NCBI GenBank assembly: GCA_947650285.1
Contig: CANTFL010000861.1
Coordinates: 62,001-126,000, forward strand
Direction of reading: 5' to 3'
DNA length: 64,000 nucleotides
Source of the DNA: Hyaloperonospora brassicae
Taxonomy: Eukaryota; Oomycota; Peronosporomycetes; Peronosporales; Peronosporaceae
Made by a program: the position numbers and the translations under genes. The notes under the pieces were generated by a model. The model was given only the letters and a program-made list of their open reading frames with translations, was not told the DNA's origin and ran no database searches. Of this stretch, positions 35,501-47,700 are shown in pieces. How positions within the stretch are numbered: the first letter of the stretch is position 1; every line of letters starts with the position of its first letter.

Positions 35501-38500
35501 CAGCTCTTGGTCCGGATACGCTTGTAAGATCGGAGCATGGCGCTTCATGTCATCCCATCGTCCATATCCGAGGCTTCCTAGAAGTTCCGCAATTCGCTCG
35601 ATGTGCGAGTAGATTGGCAGCAACGGTGCCTTAGAACGCTTCCTTTTTTCAACAGGCGTGACGCCCGATAGACCGTCCTTGGCCATATCTTCGTCACTCA
35701 AGTCGTCGTCATCGTCGTCGTCATCTGAGACAACGAACTCTTCATCCTTAACGACACCTAATTCCCGATACGGTCTTTTGCGCAACGATGGGTTATCATC
35801 CCCGCTGTCCCCAACCATAAACGACTTGTCGTCGTCGGTCAGGTACGACTTTACTTTTCGGCGACAACGTCTCGTTTGCAAGGGTGACGGCTCTTCCATC
35901 TTCTGTTCCTCAACTCCTTTAAGCCCGATGACCTTAGTCCAAAAGTTAGGGTCGTCCACGTCAACTTTGTCGTCTGGATCCGTCGAACTGACGAAAGTAG
36001 CCTTTGAAAACGAGGACATGATATTGCGTTTCTCATTCCCGTCAACATTCCGAGTCGGATCGTGGACAATTGTCGTACTCCGGCTCAAAATTTGGTCAAT
36101 ACTTTCCTCTCCAAACTTTTTACTTGCTGCCTCCGCCTCACCGTCTTGTTCCTTAAACATCTCATACGCACCGTGTTTCAGCAAACTTTCGATTTCCTCC
36201 TTCGACATCCGATCGTTTGCCTTGCTTTTGCTCGAAGCCCCCTTGAGCTTTGCGACAGGGTCGTCATTTTTGATCCCCCCCAGCACTGCTTGATCGAGAC
36301 CCAACTTCAACGATGCTTTGTGAAACATGTGCAACTCGTATGTTTTCGATGTCAGCAGACGGTAAATCTTTACACTCTTCTTTTGACCAATGCGATGACA
36401 ACGTGCTTGCGCCTGCAGATCGTTCTGCGGGTTCCAGTCGCTGTCATATATAATCACAGTATCAGCCGCTGTCAGATTGATGCCAACGCCGCCCGCGCGA
36501 GTACTCAGCAGCATGATGAATGCATCACTGTCTTCTCGACAAAAGCGGTCGATAGCTGTCTGCCTCTCATTGCCAGTAATATTGCCGTCGATGCGCTCAC
36601 AATTGTACCGACGCAAAGCCAAATAATCCTGAATTATGTCCAGCATTATTCTGAACTGTGAGAAGATTAAAACGCGGTGTCCGGACTCTTTGAGACGAGG
36701 CAGCAATTTGTTCAGCAACACTAGTTTGCCGGACGAATCCACGAGGCTTTCACTAATTTGTCGCTGAATTTCTTCCTTTGGCACTGACTTTTGACTTGCA
36801 AGTCGCTTCGCTTCGCGCTCTTCCACACCTTTTACGAGGAAGGGATGGTTACAGCACTTGCGCAGCTCCATCAGAACGTTCATCAAGCTAGGCGTGTTTC
36901 CTTTCTTGCCGCCTCTCGATAGAAACTCCGTGTTCTTTTCGTAAATAGCACGGTAATATTGCTTCTGAAGCACAGTTAGCTCGACTTCAATAATGGTCTC
37001 TTCCTTTGGCGCAAGCGACTTTTCTACGTCTTCCTTCATGCGCCGAAGCAAATATGGTTTGAGCTCTGAGTGTAAACGCTCGACCTGAGCCGAATCCGTC
37101 AGTTCTCCAAAGCGCTCGAGGAAAGCTTCTTTGGACTCGAACTTTTTTGTATCAAGAAAATTCAGCAGCACCCATAGCTCCTCTACATTGTTTTGAAGCG
37201 GCGTGCCGGTCAGCAACAGCATATTCTCATACGTGAAACGTGTGCGCAGGATAACAGACAGCTTGGAATTGCGGTTTTTCAGACGATGTGCCTCGTCCAC
37301 AACCATGAGCTGCCATTTGATCTGAGCCAATTTGTAAAGGTCTATAGCGGAGGCCATTTCAAATGTAGTAATGAGCACATCAAAGCGGTAACAATTACGC
37401 TTGGGTCGCAAAGAAAGACGCTTCCAGTTGCCTTTCGAGGGATCCTTTGCAAAAAGCTCTTCAGCACGCTGTAGCTCGTCCTCTGTCAGAAAAAATTCGT
37501 AGTTTTGCAAAGCTTCTCGTGCAGCAACTGAACCATGGTACACGACGGCGTTAAGATTGGTCCAGCTATCAAACTCACGCTGCCAGTGGCCCAACGTTGA
37601 AAGAGGAGCGACAATGATGAAAGGCCGTGGCGTACGCTCAACAGCCGCAAGATGGTTGACGAACATTACGGTCTGCACGGTTTTACCGAGACCCATTTCA
37701 TCTGCAAGCATCGAATTGCGCTTCTGGTACCAATTAAAAAGCATCCAGTTCACGCCTGTAAGCTGGTAATCGCGCAGCTGAAAGTTTTGCTCTTTCTTGC
37801 AAGGCGGCGGGGACTCCGTAGTGTAGCCTCTAAAATTTTTGCGTTTGCTCTGCGGTGTGTGTTTTGCGAGAGCAACTTTCTGGAACCGCTTAGCAGCTCT
37901 CATGATGCGGTCATTGTACAACTCCACAGCAGCGTCATCGCCCACATCATCTTCCCGCTCCCACGTGAGTTCATCGTAAGGAAGAGCTTTCCATTTTACC
38001 AGAAAGTACATGAGTGTACCTTTGCCGCGGGTCGAACTTGCCACCGCAAAACCGTCAAGCGGCTGGTCCCGAATCTCAAGAATGCGATCGACGATGCGAA
38101 ACTCCGGGTTAAAATACTCGTCTCCTTGTGTGTCTTCGGAAAACCCGGCGCGGTGTTCCTTCTCACGAAAGCGCTGGATTTTGCCTTTCGCGTTTTTGTC
38201 CGTCTCACGCAACTCATCTTCCGTTTGCCAGCTAGTGTGGAGATACGATAATGATTTCCACTTGATCAAGAAACGTTCCTCGTCAGCATCCTCAACATCT
38301 TCGACACTCGCTTTCCGGGTCAAGTCTATTTCATTGCTTGCCACGGTGCTTTGTTCGCCACCTTTGGTCTTCTTCTGTTCTTCTTGTACCTGCTCCAGCT
38401 TCACTTCCTGATCCATCTCGCCCTCTTCATCAGAAGAGAAAATGGAGCAGTGCGTCAAAAAGCGTGTCGATTTGTTCCAGCACATTTTCTTCCATTCCTT

Positions 38501-39393
38501 CAGCGTGTGAACTTCGCGACCCAGAATCTTGTCGATGACAAACCCGCTAAACTCTGCTTTCACTTTCGTGCTCTCACCTTCCGCATCACCAGAAGATTCG
38601 TCACTCGAGTCTGACGACGAACCTCTCCGTTTCCGCTTACTCCTTGCTTTACTCTTTGCAGCTGACTTTTTCTTCGGCCTGGACCTCGCTATTGGTTTCT
38701 TCCTTTGCTCATCACTGCTTATCATGTACTCGTCATCCGAAGTATCAACGAATGAGTGCAAAGGCTTGGACTTGCGCCGGCTGCGTCGTCGGTTCAATTG
38801 TTCCTCTACAAGCTGTTCTTCTTCCTCGTCCGACGGTGTCTCTACTGGATCCACATAATCCTCTGTCGCATCTTCGTCTGCTTCTTCCTCTTCTACTTTG
38901 TCGCCGTCATCCTCATCCTCACCCGAATTCGAATCCTGCATACGATACTTCTGATCAGAGAAAAGCAAACACAGAGTAAGAAAAACACGCTCCAAAGCGC
39001 CAGATGAACAACGTGCACCTTCGATCTTCAGCCAATACAGTAAGTAAACGCAACGATATCATACCTCCTGTGCGCCACGACGTCTCTTGGCAGGCCGCTC
39101 GAGGTCCCACACGTTCGAAGTCGACTCTTCGCTCTCGTTCGCCGCATTTCCATTGCTTCGCGAGCGCTCTGGCGCTCTGGACTTGACGCTCGCGCTCGTC
39201 TCGCTGTCGGAGCTGCTGGAGCTCAAGAGCTCGACAGTCTCGACAGCCGCGTCGTTCGCCCTGTAGGAACCCTACATCACAGCACAGCACAATAAAGCAG
39301 AGGTACAATCGTCACAGGAGCAACAGAACGATCGGCCGAAGGTGAGCACGTGGACAAGCAGTGTGGGTGAGTGGAAGAGCCAACAACGCACCA
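32564..39393 (-). CDS. CHD-type chromatin remodeller (double chromodomain plus SNF2 ATPase)
   Basis: Proposed exons: 39391-39393 (ATG only), 39065-39271 and 32564-38950, with introns 39272-39390 (ATG|GTGCGT to GATGTAG) and 38951-39064 (GAG|GTATGA to GATCAG), all phase 0. The total is about 2,198 aa. Exon 2 is Ser/Glu-rich and ends with a basic NLS-like PAKRRR. In the large exon, numbered from its codon 1 at 38950, acidic and basic tracts fill about 1-135. Two chromodomains end near 250 and 340 (FLIKWKSLSYLHTSW and FLVKWKALPYDELTW). The SNF2 ATPase follows with DEMGLGKT near 418-425, DEAH near 552-555, TGTPLQNN, STRAGGVGINLT and QAQARCHRIGQ near 846-856. The long C-terminus has a SANT/SLIDE-like IAELLGSLGYGRWDDMKRH segment and low-complexity acidic parts. 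It should slide nucleosomes in the nucleus. It is nearest to the CHD1 or CHD6-9 groups; the exact subfamily is unsettled. The one-codon first exon is the weakest part. Confidence 0.85.
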
Positions 39394-41106
39394 TGCCGAC
39401 GTTGACTTTGCGCCCACAATCACTCACTCTCGGGTGGCAGAGTGAATGTAGGTCGTAAAGCGAGGGTACCCAATTTGCTAAAAAGGATTCTCTAGGGCTA
39501 GGCCTAGCGTGGACAATTGAGATTTTTGGATTCGACTGGCGTATTTCGATATTCGTAGGTGGCATCTCTGACGCACGCGACGTCGACGTGAGAAATGAAT
39601 GGTGGGGAGCAACGATGTATTGAAGTTTGTATGCGAGCAACATATGTACATCCGGTTCAGATTTCCCACTCCACGTGCTGCTGTACTTTGGACCCGGTGC
39701 ATGTAGTTTGTTGCCGTTGATGTTCTGTTTTCGAGACGACAGGTAGTGCTGTTGCCATCTTGGCATCGAAGGCAAAGATCTCGCGCAATACACTGCACTT
39801 TGTTGGCGAAGGACAGCTACGATAGCATCGGCTATATGGCTGTGCTGGCTGCTTTTCTAGCTGTCCACATAGCGAAAGACTAGCCAACAATGAACAACCC
39901 TGTTTTCAGCAAAGTTATGTGAACTGCAGATCTTGCGTATCGATAAGCATATAGCACGACAACGACTTCAATTCAAGTGTAGTTAGCAAGTCGCAAGCAC
40001 AAGCCCAGCTACCTAATATGAGCGGAAGCGCCTCTGCAACAGCTGTTTGTGGCGATGAGATTGTATTCTGATGAATGCGAATGAGTCTGTCAATTGCACA
40101 CACAGCTAACTGGATGCTGACCCGAATAATAAGAGCGGCCCTTGATCGCTTTGAGCCTTATTACTGTTACTTGTCGTCACTTGTGTACGATGAGCACCTA
40201 TGCATTTGAGCAGTCTCACTGCAGATGCGGCAGTATCTGACACAAAAAGACATTGCTTGTCGTTTACACCCCATTGCTCCCTAATATCGCTTCTTTCAAA
40301 CTATCCTAGAAGTCCTTTACCGCACTGCAATGGCAACAATGGGCCCCTTTGGGTAAATGAGACAAGACAATTGATAGCACTAGATTCTTATTGGGGTCTA
40401 ACATGACAAACGACGTGATGACAAGTCACCCGGAAAACGGTCGCTTCTTTTCAATGATCCTTTGGTCTTTTCGCCTGACTCAATGCAAATCGATATTCCG
40501 TGTACTTTTCCTTTCGTTCATTTAGCATCGCTACCAAGGCCCAGAACAGCACTCATGCATGTTGCGAAATGATAATCCGACCTCTCTGCCGAATGTGTCC
40601 CTGTGGTAGTGTTTTGTAACTTCTGTGCTTAACATGCGATAGATCATGCATCCCTTTCGTCCCGCTTTATCATTCTTGATCGGACTTTGTTCGATTGAAG
40701 CAGACTAAGGGCAATCCTAGTTCTTGTAGTAGCGCCCGCAGCGACTGCATAAGCGCATTTCCCACGACGTGTGCAAAGACGTGCATATTTGTAAACCATT
40801 TGACACATGACTAATGATTCCGTATTCGGCTTGCTTCGCAGTCGATCTTTTCGAGACACGAAAGACACATGTGTGTGAAATGTCACTGGTACAAATCATA
40901 CCATGACAGCCCCTCGACATCGGTTCGTCGTAGACATGCTACAAATTAGTAACCCCCACGCTTTTTCAGTTCCAAGCGTAACGACCTTTTCACAAGTATA
41001 CGAGTCAACAGCTGAGTGTCAACTTACACAGGTTTTATCCCGAGGTCGAAGAACTCGTCGGTAATCAGTTCGTCAAACCAGTTCGCCTTTATTACTGTCC
41101 CACGTA
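39394..41106. other. Intergenic between divergent genes
   Basis: 1.7 kb between the CHD gene (-) and the CC1-box gene (+). It probably holds both promoters. No frame longer than about 170 codons, and none with a recognisable domain. Confidence 0.5.
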
Positions 41107-42971
41107 ATGCGTCTCGCCCCTGACGCTACGCCTGACATGGAGGAGCATTCGAAGCATGAAAAGCAGCCATTGATCCGCTGTATCGATAAGGAGGAAGAGC
41201 TGTGTGTCGGGTACGCGCAAGCCGCATGTTCTTTTATCACGTTGGGTCTGTCATCATTGAGCTCATTGTGTGACTGCTCTTCAACAGTGAGGACGGGCTC
41301 ATTGCCGTCGTGCCTGTGGATATCAAGAGCCGTATGAAGAAGCTGAAGAGGCTGCTGGAATGTCGTGAAGATGTGAGCTACTACGAGGACGATGAGATGA
41401 GATTGGGCCACTTGTGACTGAACGATGATGTAAACACTCGATATTTTGCGGAACAGGAGCTGCGGCAGGCAGCAGAATATGGTCTGGGGCTACTGGAAGC
41501 CAATGGGGAGCTACAGATGCAAGTGGCGACACTGAAGATACAGCTGGAAACGGAGACAGAGGAGCTGTCGGTGGACAGAAACACTTGGCAGCGACGCACT
41601 GAGCAGGCGCAACAGGAGACGGCGCAGTGGAAGCGCAAATTTGCACGTGCGGAAGAGGAAAAGACGGAATTGGTAGAGGAGTTTGAGTGCTTTGTTCGAC
41701 GCTGCGAGTGTTCTCGACACGATGCTGAAAAGCTGGCGAACGATTGCGCATCGAGCAGCGGACAAAAGTGCTCCGATCATTTGGACACGATCGCCCGACT
41801 GCAGAGGGAGTTACAGGACGTCCAAGCCGCTCAGCGTGTCAAGGAGTCAGAACTGACAACGCTACGACTGTGGAAAGAGGGGGCGGTGCAGCAGCAACAA
41901 GAGGCGCTTGCATGCGAAGTTGTAGCTGCTCAAAAGGAAGTCACAGACATCGCAGAAGTGGAAGAAGAGCTAGCAGCTACCCAACGTGCGATGAGAGTTC
42001 TTACAGATGAGAAGGATGCGTTGCGCGAATTGGCAGAAAAGCACGAAGAAGACATGCGTGCGCTGAAGAAGCATCTTCGCAATGCCGAAGCGGGGAAAGA
42101 TGACGCGGAGATATTGAGTAATGAATTGACTGAGAAACTGTTGTCGCTCGAGTCGCGATGTACGCGACTTCAGCGCGAACTCGAGCTGCTGCAGCACGTA
42201 TCCTATTTCACTCAAGCAGTCGTTGACTGCGACGATGAAGAAAGTGATGAAGACGATGGAATTGATGAAGAAAAGAATTCCCAGATAGCCGTGCTCGATA
42301 CGAATGAGATCGAGAATACCGACACTACGCAAGCTGCTGAGAACTCGGAAAACGGAGCTGTGCCTTTGACATTACGAACTAAACGACAGCGACCTGGTCT
42401 CGTCGAACCAGGGACCCCACGTACGCTATGCCCCACTACTGAAGAAGGATCGCATGCGCAGGCACCGGAGTCGGAGCACGAGATGAACGCAAAGTTACAC
42501 CACTACTTTCACTTGACGGCACTGAGCATCATACACGAGAATAGTTTGCACGAACGCTGCTTCGATTCGTCGAGTCGCCTCACGATCGACATGTGGCACC
42601 GCGAAGTTATAGCGAAGGAAGTCCCGTTCCTTTTGTGGCATTCGTGGCTCATCAATCGCATTGGCGAGGTGGCCATGCTTGTACAGGATGAAGGTGGCGT
42701 GCCCCATGGACCCACTCGAGCGCCGAATGTTAGGGGTGCGTTCTTCAGGTTTTCGTTGCTGAAACTCAGTGGAAGTGGCGGTACGACACCGAGAAATAAT
42801 CTGGCTGCTTCGCCCCCAAGCGTCGCATCGTCGCCAGCATCGTCACCGGTGGCTCGAGTACCATTTGCAGTGGCACGAGCATTTTTTCGTTTAGTGAGAA
42901 AGAGGACACGTGCTGGCGCAGAACCTTCGCCAGTAGGTGGGTCGCCAGCCTGTGGCGCACCTGTTGGATAG
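41107..42971 (+). CDS. Coiled-coil protein with CC1-box-like motif (putative dynein adaptor)
   Basis: Three-exon model: 41107-41210, 41288-41372 and 41457-42971, introns GTACGC..AACAG (77 bp) and GTGAGC..AACAG (84 bp), joining in frame to 567 aa. Exon 3 opens with ELRQAAEYGLGLLEANGEL (residues 64-82). This matches the CC1 box (A-A-x-x-G in a coiled coil) of BICD, Spindly, HAP1/TRAK and CDR2-type proteins, which bind dynein light intermediate chain. A heptad-rich coiled coil continues to about residue 290. An acidic stretch (DDEESDEDDGIDEE) and a less structured region follow, then a helical block with WHREVIAKEVPFLLWHSW near 425-445 and a Ser/Pro/Arg-rich tail. The 3' part after about 42700 has low-complexity coding and might include an unrecognised intron. 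Cargo adaptor function is inferred from the motif only. Confidence 0.7.
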
Positions 42972-43143
42972 CACGCATCTGCGTTGTGTCCATGACCCAT
43001 TGCTACGATGAGAACATTTGGTCTGCGTTTATTGTGGCTACATTGCTACCGAAGAACTAGCAACTGATTTGGTGGACAATTTGATTTTTTCGAGTGAAGT
43101 ACTTTGCGGATGATTATCCGAAACACTATGCACACGCGGCACA

Positions 43144-44138
43144 CTATGAAAATGCGGAGATAATTGAGACAATGAGTCCGAAGCCCAGAAATGCCGCAAG
43201 TTTTGCAAACTGACCGGGCAAATCGTTGAGCCTCTCCAGTCTGAATTCTTCGCTGATATCTTTGAGTTTTGCGATCGATACCAACAGCAACACGTTTCCC
43301 AGATGACCCATCACAATGCCCGTCACCAGCAAACAACCATAAAAAGTGGCGACGGACAGCAAAAAGGTCTGGAAGGTTTTCTCGAATCCCAATCGCAATG
43401 CCAACGACGTTTCCAAATGTCCAGTACGTCGAGCAAATGGTGCGTCTCGTGCACTCTCAAGCAGCAGATATGCCCACGCAAATAGCATCACAATGTACGC
43501 GTAAAGCACGACAGACCACAGCACCTCATTGACCAGGTACAGTGCCGTGCTGACCATAGCGATAGGTCCGATTGCCCATGCGACTACCGCTTCACGGAGC
43601 CCGACCACTGGCAATGGCTTTTCGCCGCGTTGGCAGTAAAGTAGACATAATGTGACAAGCAGTGCCGTCCCTCCTGTTGCTTTTGTACTTTTGTCACACA
43701 TGACATGTGCCATCCCTAAAAGAGTCAACTGAAGGCCGTAAAATAGACACGACCAGCGCCAAACTTGAGTCAATGTCAGCAAACTATGATAACGCATTTC
43801 AGTTAGAAATAAAAATGCGAAAAATAAGTACAACACACGAATCAGCGGTATCGAGATATAGGGGCAGGCAATCAAAGGACCCACTTGAGAACGATCTTGG
43901 TGTCTGGCGCTCCTTCTCGTGTTGGCTGCAAAGCGCGCTGAAAGTTGCTGTAGACCACGCTAAGGTTTCCCACCAACTGAGTCAATAAAGCGCAGCCAAG
44001 AATAGCAAGTACGTCCAGCTGGAGGAACGAGACGTTATGGGATCGGCGTAGGAGACTGACGGCGATTAGTACGGGAGACGCAGAGGCGAACAACGTCTGC
44101 GGTCGCACTGCACAGCGCAAACTCGTTGCGTATCCCAT
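43144..44138 (-). CDS. UbiA-superfamily membrane protein lacking the catalytic Asp motifs
   Basis: Two exons, 43885-44138 and 43144-43783, with an intron 43784-43884 (AA|GTGGGT to CATAG, 101 bp), join in frame to 297 aa, close to MenA and UBIAD1 in length. Landmarks in order: RPQTLFASASPVLIAVSL (11-28); the first active-site region NLSVVYSNFQRALQ (58-71); LTLTQVWRW after the splice; PLPVVGLREAVVAWAIGP (141-158); the second active-site region ARDAPFARRTGHLETSLALRLG (196-217); and the C-terminal FRLERLNDLPGQFAKL block. UbiA enzymes need N/D-x-x-x-D pairs in both regions to bind Mg-prenyl diphosphate. Here the first region has Asn65 and Gln71 in place of both Asp, and the second keeps Asp198 but has Ala202 instead of the second Asp. 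The frame is otherwise intact with about eight membrane segments. A pseudoenzyme or a divergent activity is likely. Confidence 0.7.
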
Positions 44139-44449
44139 TTTCGCGAGATCTCGACTTGAAGCTTAAATGGTCAGATAATATTCGATGACTGAACGGATTT
44201 GAACAAATTGTGTGTGGGCGTCTGAGATTCAGAGCCCCCAAAAGTCATCAGGTGTGGAAAGGGGCGGGTTCTGACACGTAGAGAACTCAATTACTGTACT
44301 TTTGACGGACGTTCGCCAAAATTACGTAAAAACTAAACATAATTCTGTACTTCTGATGTCTGACCAATAAAAATGTATGCCATCGTGCTGCTCACACCCT
44401 CATACTGTAACTACATCCGAGTCATGGAAAGCAGTGGCAAGCTCGTCTC
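44139..44449. other. Short intergenic segment
   Basis: Lies upstream of the UbiA-like gene and downstream of the possible small gene, both on the minus strand. Nothing else was seen. Confidence 0.4.
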
Positions 44450-44784
44450 TCACTTCTTAACCTTGAGCATCTGCTGCTGAGGTTTCTTGCCAGCTCTGAT
44501 GGAACACGTAGGAGTCGTGCTACCGAACGTTCTGATGGACTTGTGCTGCTGTGCTGGATCGCCGCTGATGTACGTGTAATCCTGAGTGTATATTACTAAC
44601 TTTGCCCTCTTGACCTCCTTTTATTCTGTCTCACTCGATGATTGTACATAGAAGAAATACAGCTATCGATCAGGATTAGATATATTGTCACGTCCATTTT
44701 CCGTATCTTCGTAGTTGGTGTGCCGATTCTACTTGACCGCTTTGACTTGTCACCACCACTTGCAAGTCGTTCCAATACAGCCAA
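44450..44784 (-). CDS. Possible 3' exons of a small unrecognised gene
   Basis: Two in-phase exons can be drawn: 44692-44784, preceded by a pyrimidine tract and TTGTAG, and 44450-44581, preceded by ACTCAG and ending in TGA. The intron 44582-44691 begins GTGACA. The product is 74 residues, basic and Ser/Thr-rich: KRSSRIGTPTTKIRKMD, then DYTYISGDPAQQH and a C-terminal KKPQQQMLKVKK. No start codon or upstream exon was located and no family is recognised. Splice signals and protein-like composition are the only support. Confidence 0.3.
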
Positions 44785-47700
44785 CTACAACGTAATAGGA
44801 AGAAAAGATCACTACTTCTCGATGAAATACTTCACCCTTCCCTGTCGGCAATCAATACATTCGCCTCCTCATTTCTGCCGAATTAACTGCAGCTTAGCGT
44901 CAACTTGAATGAACGAAATGGAAACAAATAGGATGACGTCCTAGCAACAAACGGGAAGAATGGTCGGCTGTCTCATACTAGCCTCTAGCGCGACTACGCG
45001 TAAGTTGTAATGTATGACTAACTTAACAACTGCTGTTGTAACTGATAATCTTGTTTTATCTGCCTGTAAAGTTGGGAGAATTAGACCGGTTTTGTCACAA
45101 TTGGAAGGTTCGCATTTATCTTGCCCGCTGCCAGAGCGCTTAGAGGCACTAGTGCCGTGTAGCCTTTCTACTAGGCTCATTGCACCCAAAAGTGAGTGAA
45201 TAGGTCATAGACCTGTTTGTAGCAACAAGCGAGCGAAATAGCCTGTTTTGAAAGATGTACCTATTGTGTGTCAGTCCTTTACTGTAACGGGATCAGTCAG
45301 ATGACACTGACTTACGGTGTTCAGGTAACTCGCCATCGAAACATATGCGCAAGTACAACCTTGTGAGGTCATACCCAGCGAGGTGACGATGGTGCTCTGA
45401 TCCTCGGCTGAGATCGGACATGATGTCGTCCAAAACATCCTCAATCAATAAAGACGCGCACAACGCTTGGCTAGCAAGTAGTCAGCATACATATTTCTGT
45501 TGGATAAATGACAGTGTGAGGGCACTTTGTACGAAGCACGTAAGTAATGTCAAGCACTGTTGTGTCTCTCGATTCAATCTGACATGTCTGGTCGAAAGGC
45601 TTCGCGTCCTTCGCTGCAATAAAGTGTACGTGTAGTGGAAGGACGCACGAATCTACAAAGTGATAGCGTCGAAAGTTTACACTGTGGTCAATATAATCGT
45701 CAATTGACCCAAAACGTGCACGCTTGGCGGTCTGATCTATCGTCGCCTGAAAGAGTAGACTTTCCGATTGCAGTCTACCTCTAAATCGAAACCGTATCGT
45801 TAGAATGCATCATTGACATCAGCGTGCCCCATGTAGCAGAAAAGTAAGCGTATTGGATTTTATCATGCAGAATTGATGTTTGTACGTCTCGTAAAACGAC
45901 GGGAAAATATCATACTATTATTCATATGAGTAGCAGCTATTGCCAATTAGCAAGCAACACGCTAAGATATAATATCTGCCATGTCATTGTAGCAAATCCG
46001 TCCAGCAGCAATTTTATAAGCATGAGAAGCATGTAAGCAAACATTTGTAACCTTAAACACAACACTCCATGGGTTCAATACATATTCAAGTTATTGAACT
46101 TTTGTTTGGGGTCTTAAGCTTACTCAATTATGCCTATCCTACCATCTAGTTCGGCTCTACACCCATGAACGCTTCAACAACCGCCATAGCAAGCAAATCT
46201 TGACTTGAATGAGTAACAATTATAAGCATGTAACTATGCATTTTGTAGGGCATGTGGCCTACGAGGTTGTACATGAGAATAACATCGATAATGCAAGACG
46301 AAGTTAGACCGATCAGAGTTAGGACACAAGTGTAGAGTGCCTATTTTCTCCATCTTTCTGACACAATATATCACAAGAATGATAACCTGCTCGGCGAAGA
46401 GTGCGCTTGTTTGAAGGTACAGACTGATAGATCAGCTTGATCGAAAACCCCAGTGAACAAGCTCTTTCTTCGTATACGTTATTGCACGCAAAAGAATAAA
46501 TATAGGACTGAGTGACCGCGTTTATTGAGTGACTTTGAACCCTGTGAAGTAGCGTAATGCGGTTGGTACTCCGTTTGATGATGCCGATTTATTGCTGGAT
46601 GGAGTGAAAAATGCATCGAGCATTCCCTCTCCGCGTTTCAGCTACCTGTGGCTTGTTTTTATATCCGACAATGACTTCAGAATCACTTTTGAAGAATCGA
46701 CGTCATAAGCCGAGCTGCTACAAACCAATTACAAACGCTTGTCGATTGCCATAACAATCGAGAATATATCTATCCGATTCCAACTCGCCATCGTCATTTC
46801 GACAAAGAATCAAAGAGGACACTTCGGCATCGTGTCCAAACTTGTATCAACGTGTGATAACGTCGTTAGGGCGGGTTGGGAGTCTCTCGAATGACCTGAG
46901 TTGGTGTAGATACTGATCAGTGATAACAATCCAGGTTATGATGAAGTGTACATTCTCAAAATGATATGGGTTCGTGGGTAGCGCTCTTGTCGGGTTGCCG
47001 CGATCTGCATCAAGACGGCGGGTGGATCAAAGGCTTCATTTGCCGCCGATATTCGATAAGACCAGCTGCTTCATCGTCATGTAATATTATACTCGTATGC
47101 CTGCACCATTATATTGCAATTGATAGATCTTGATAGTCATTGTTGAACCCTGGTCGGTCTATCCGGGGGTGAAGATTGTGAAACATGCGAAAATTCTCCG
47201 ATCATGGGGGAATATAAATGTATGTAATGCAAGAAATGTCTGCGCATGCCTTCATCAACGATGCAACTCTTTCTATTTTTGTTTTATTCAGGCCTTTTGC
47301 GAATCCTAGGAGTAATTCTTCCGTCTATTGAGATATACTATCTGTAAGCTGTACAATCACTGTACACCTTTGTTGTGGCTTCTCCTTAATTAAAGTCGAA
47401 ACTACTTACATATTTGTTGAGAGCCACATGGCAATCACTACCTTTACAGGTGATGGAAGGACATTAGTCGGTATTGTCTTAATTGCGTTTATGCCCGTGA
47501 TTGTCAAATGACTTTAGGCAACGATGGTCCAGTCTTAGCACATATTGACCTATACGAGAGCGTTTTGCTGTCGGCGTAATTTATTTCTAGTCATGCCACA
47601 CTCATATACGACCAATTCTCTTTTACCGGAGTCTCAAAAGATAATAAAAAGGCACCACAAGATGAGAAAATCAAAGAAACTAGATGATCGAAATACAAAA

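Noticed and set aside
41323..42332. Minus-strand frames opposite the CC1-box gene (85-142 codons)
   Set aside because: Low-complexity Ser/Leu-rich antisense of a coiled coil; shadows.
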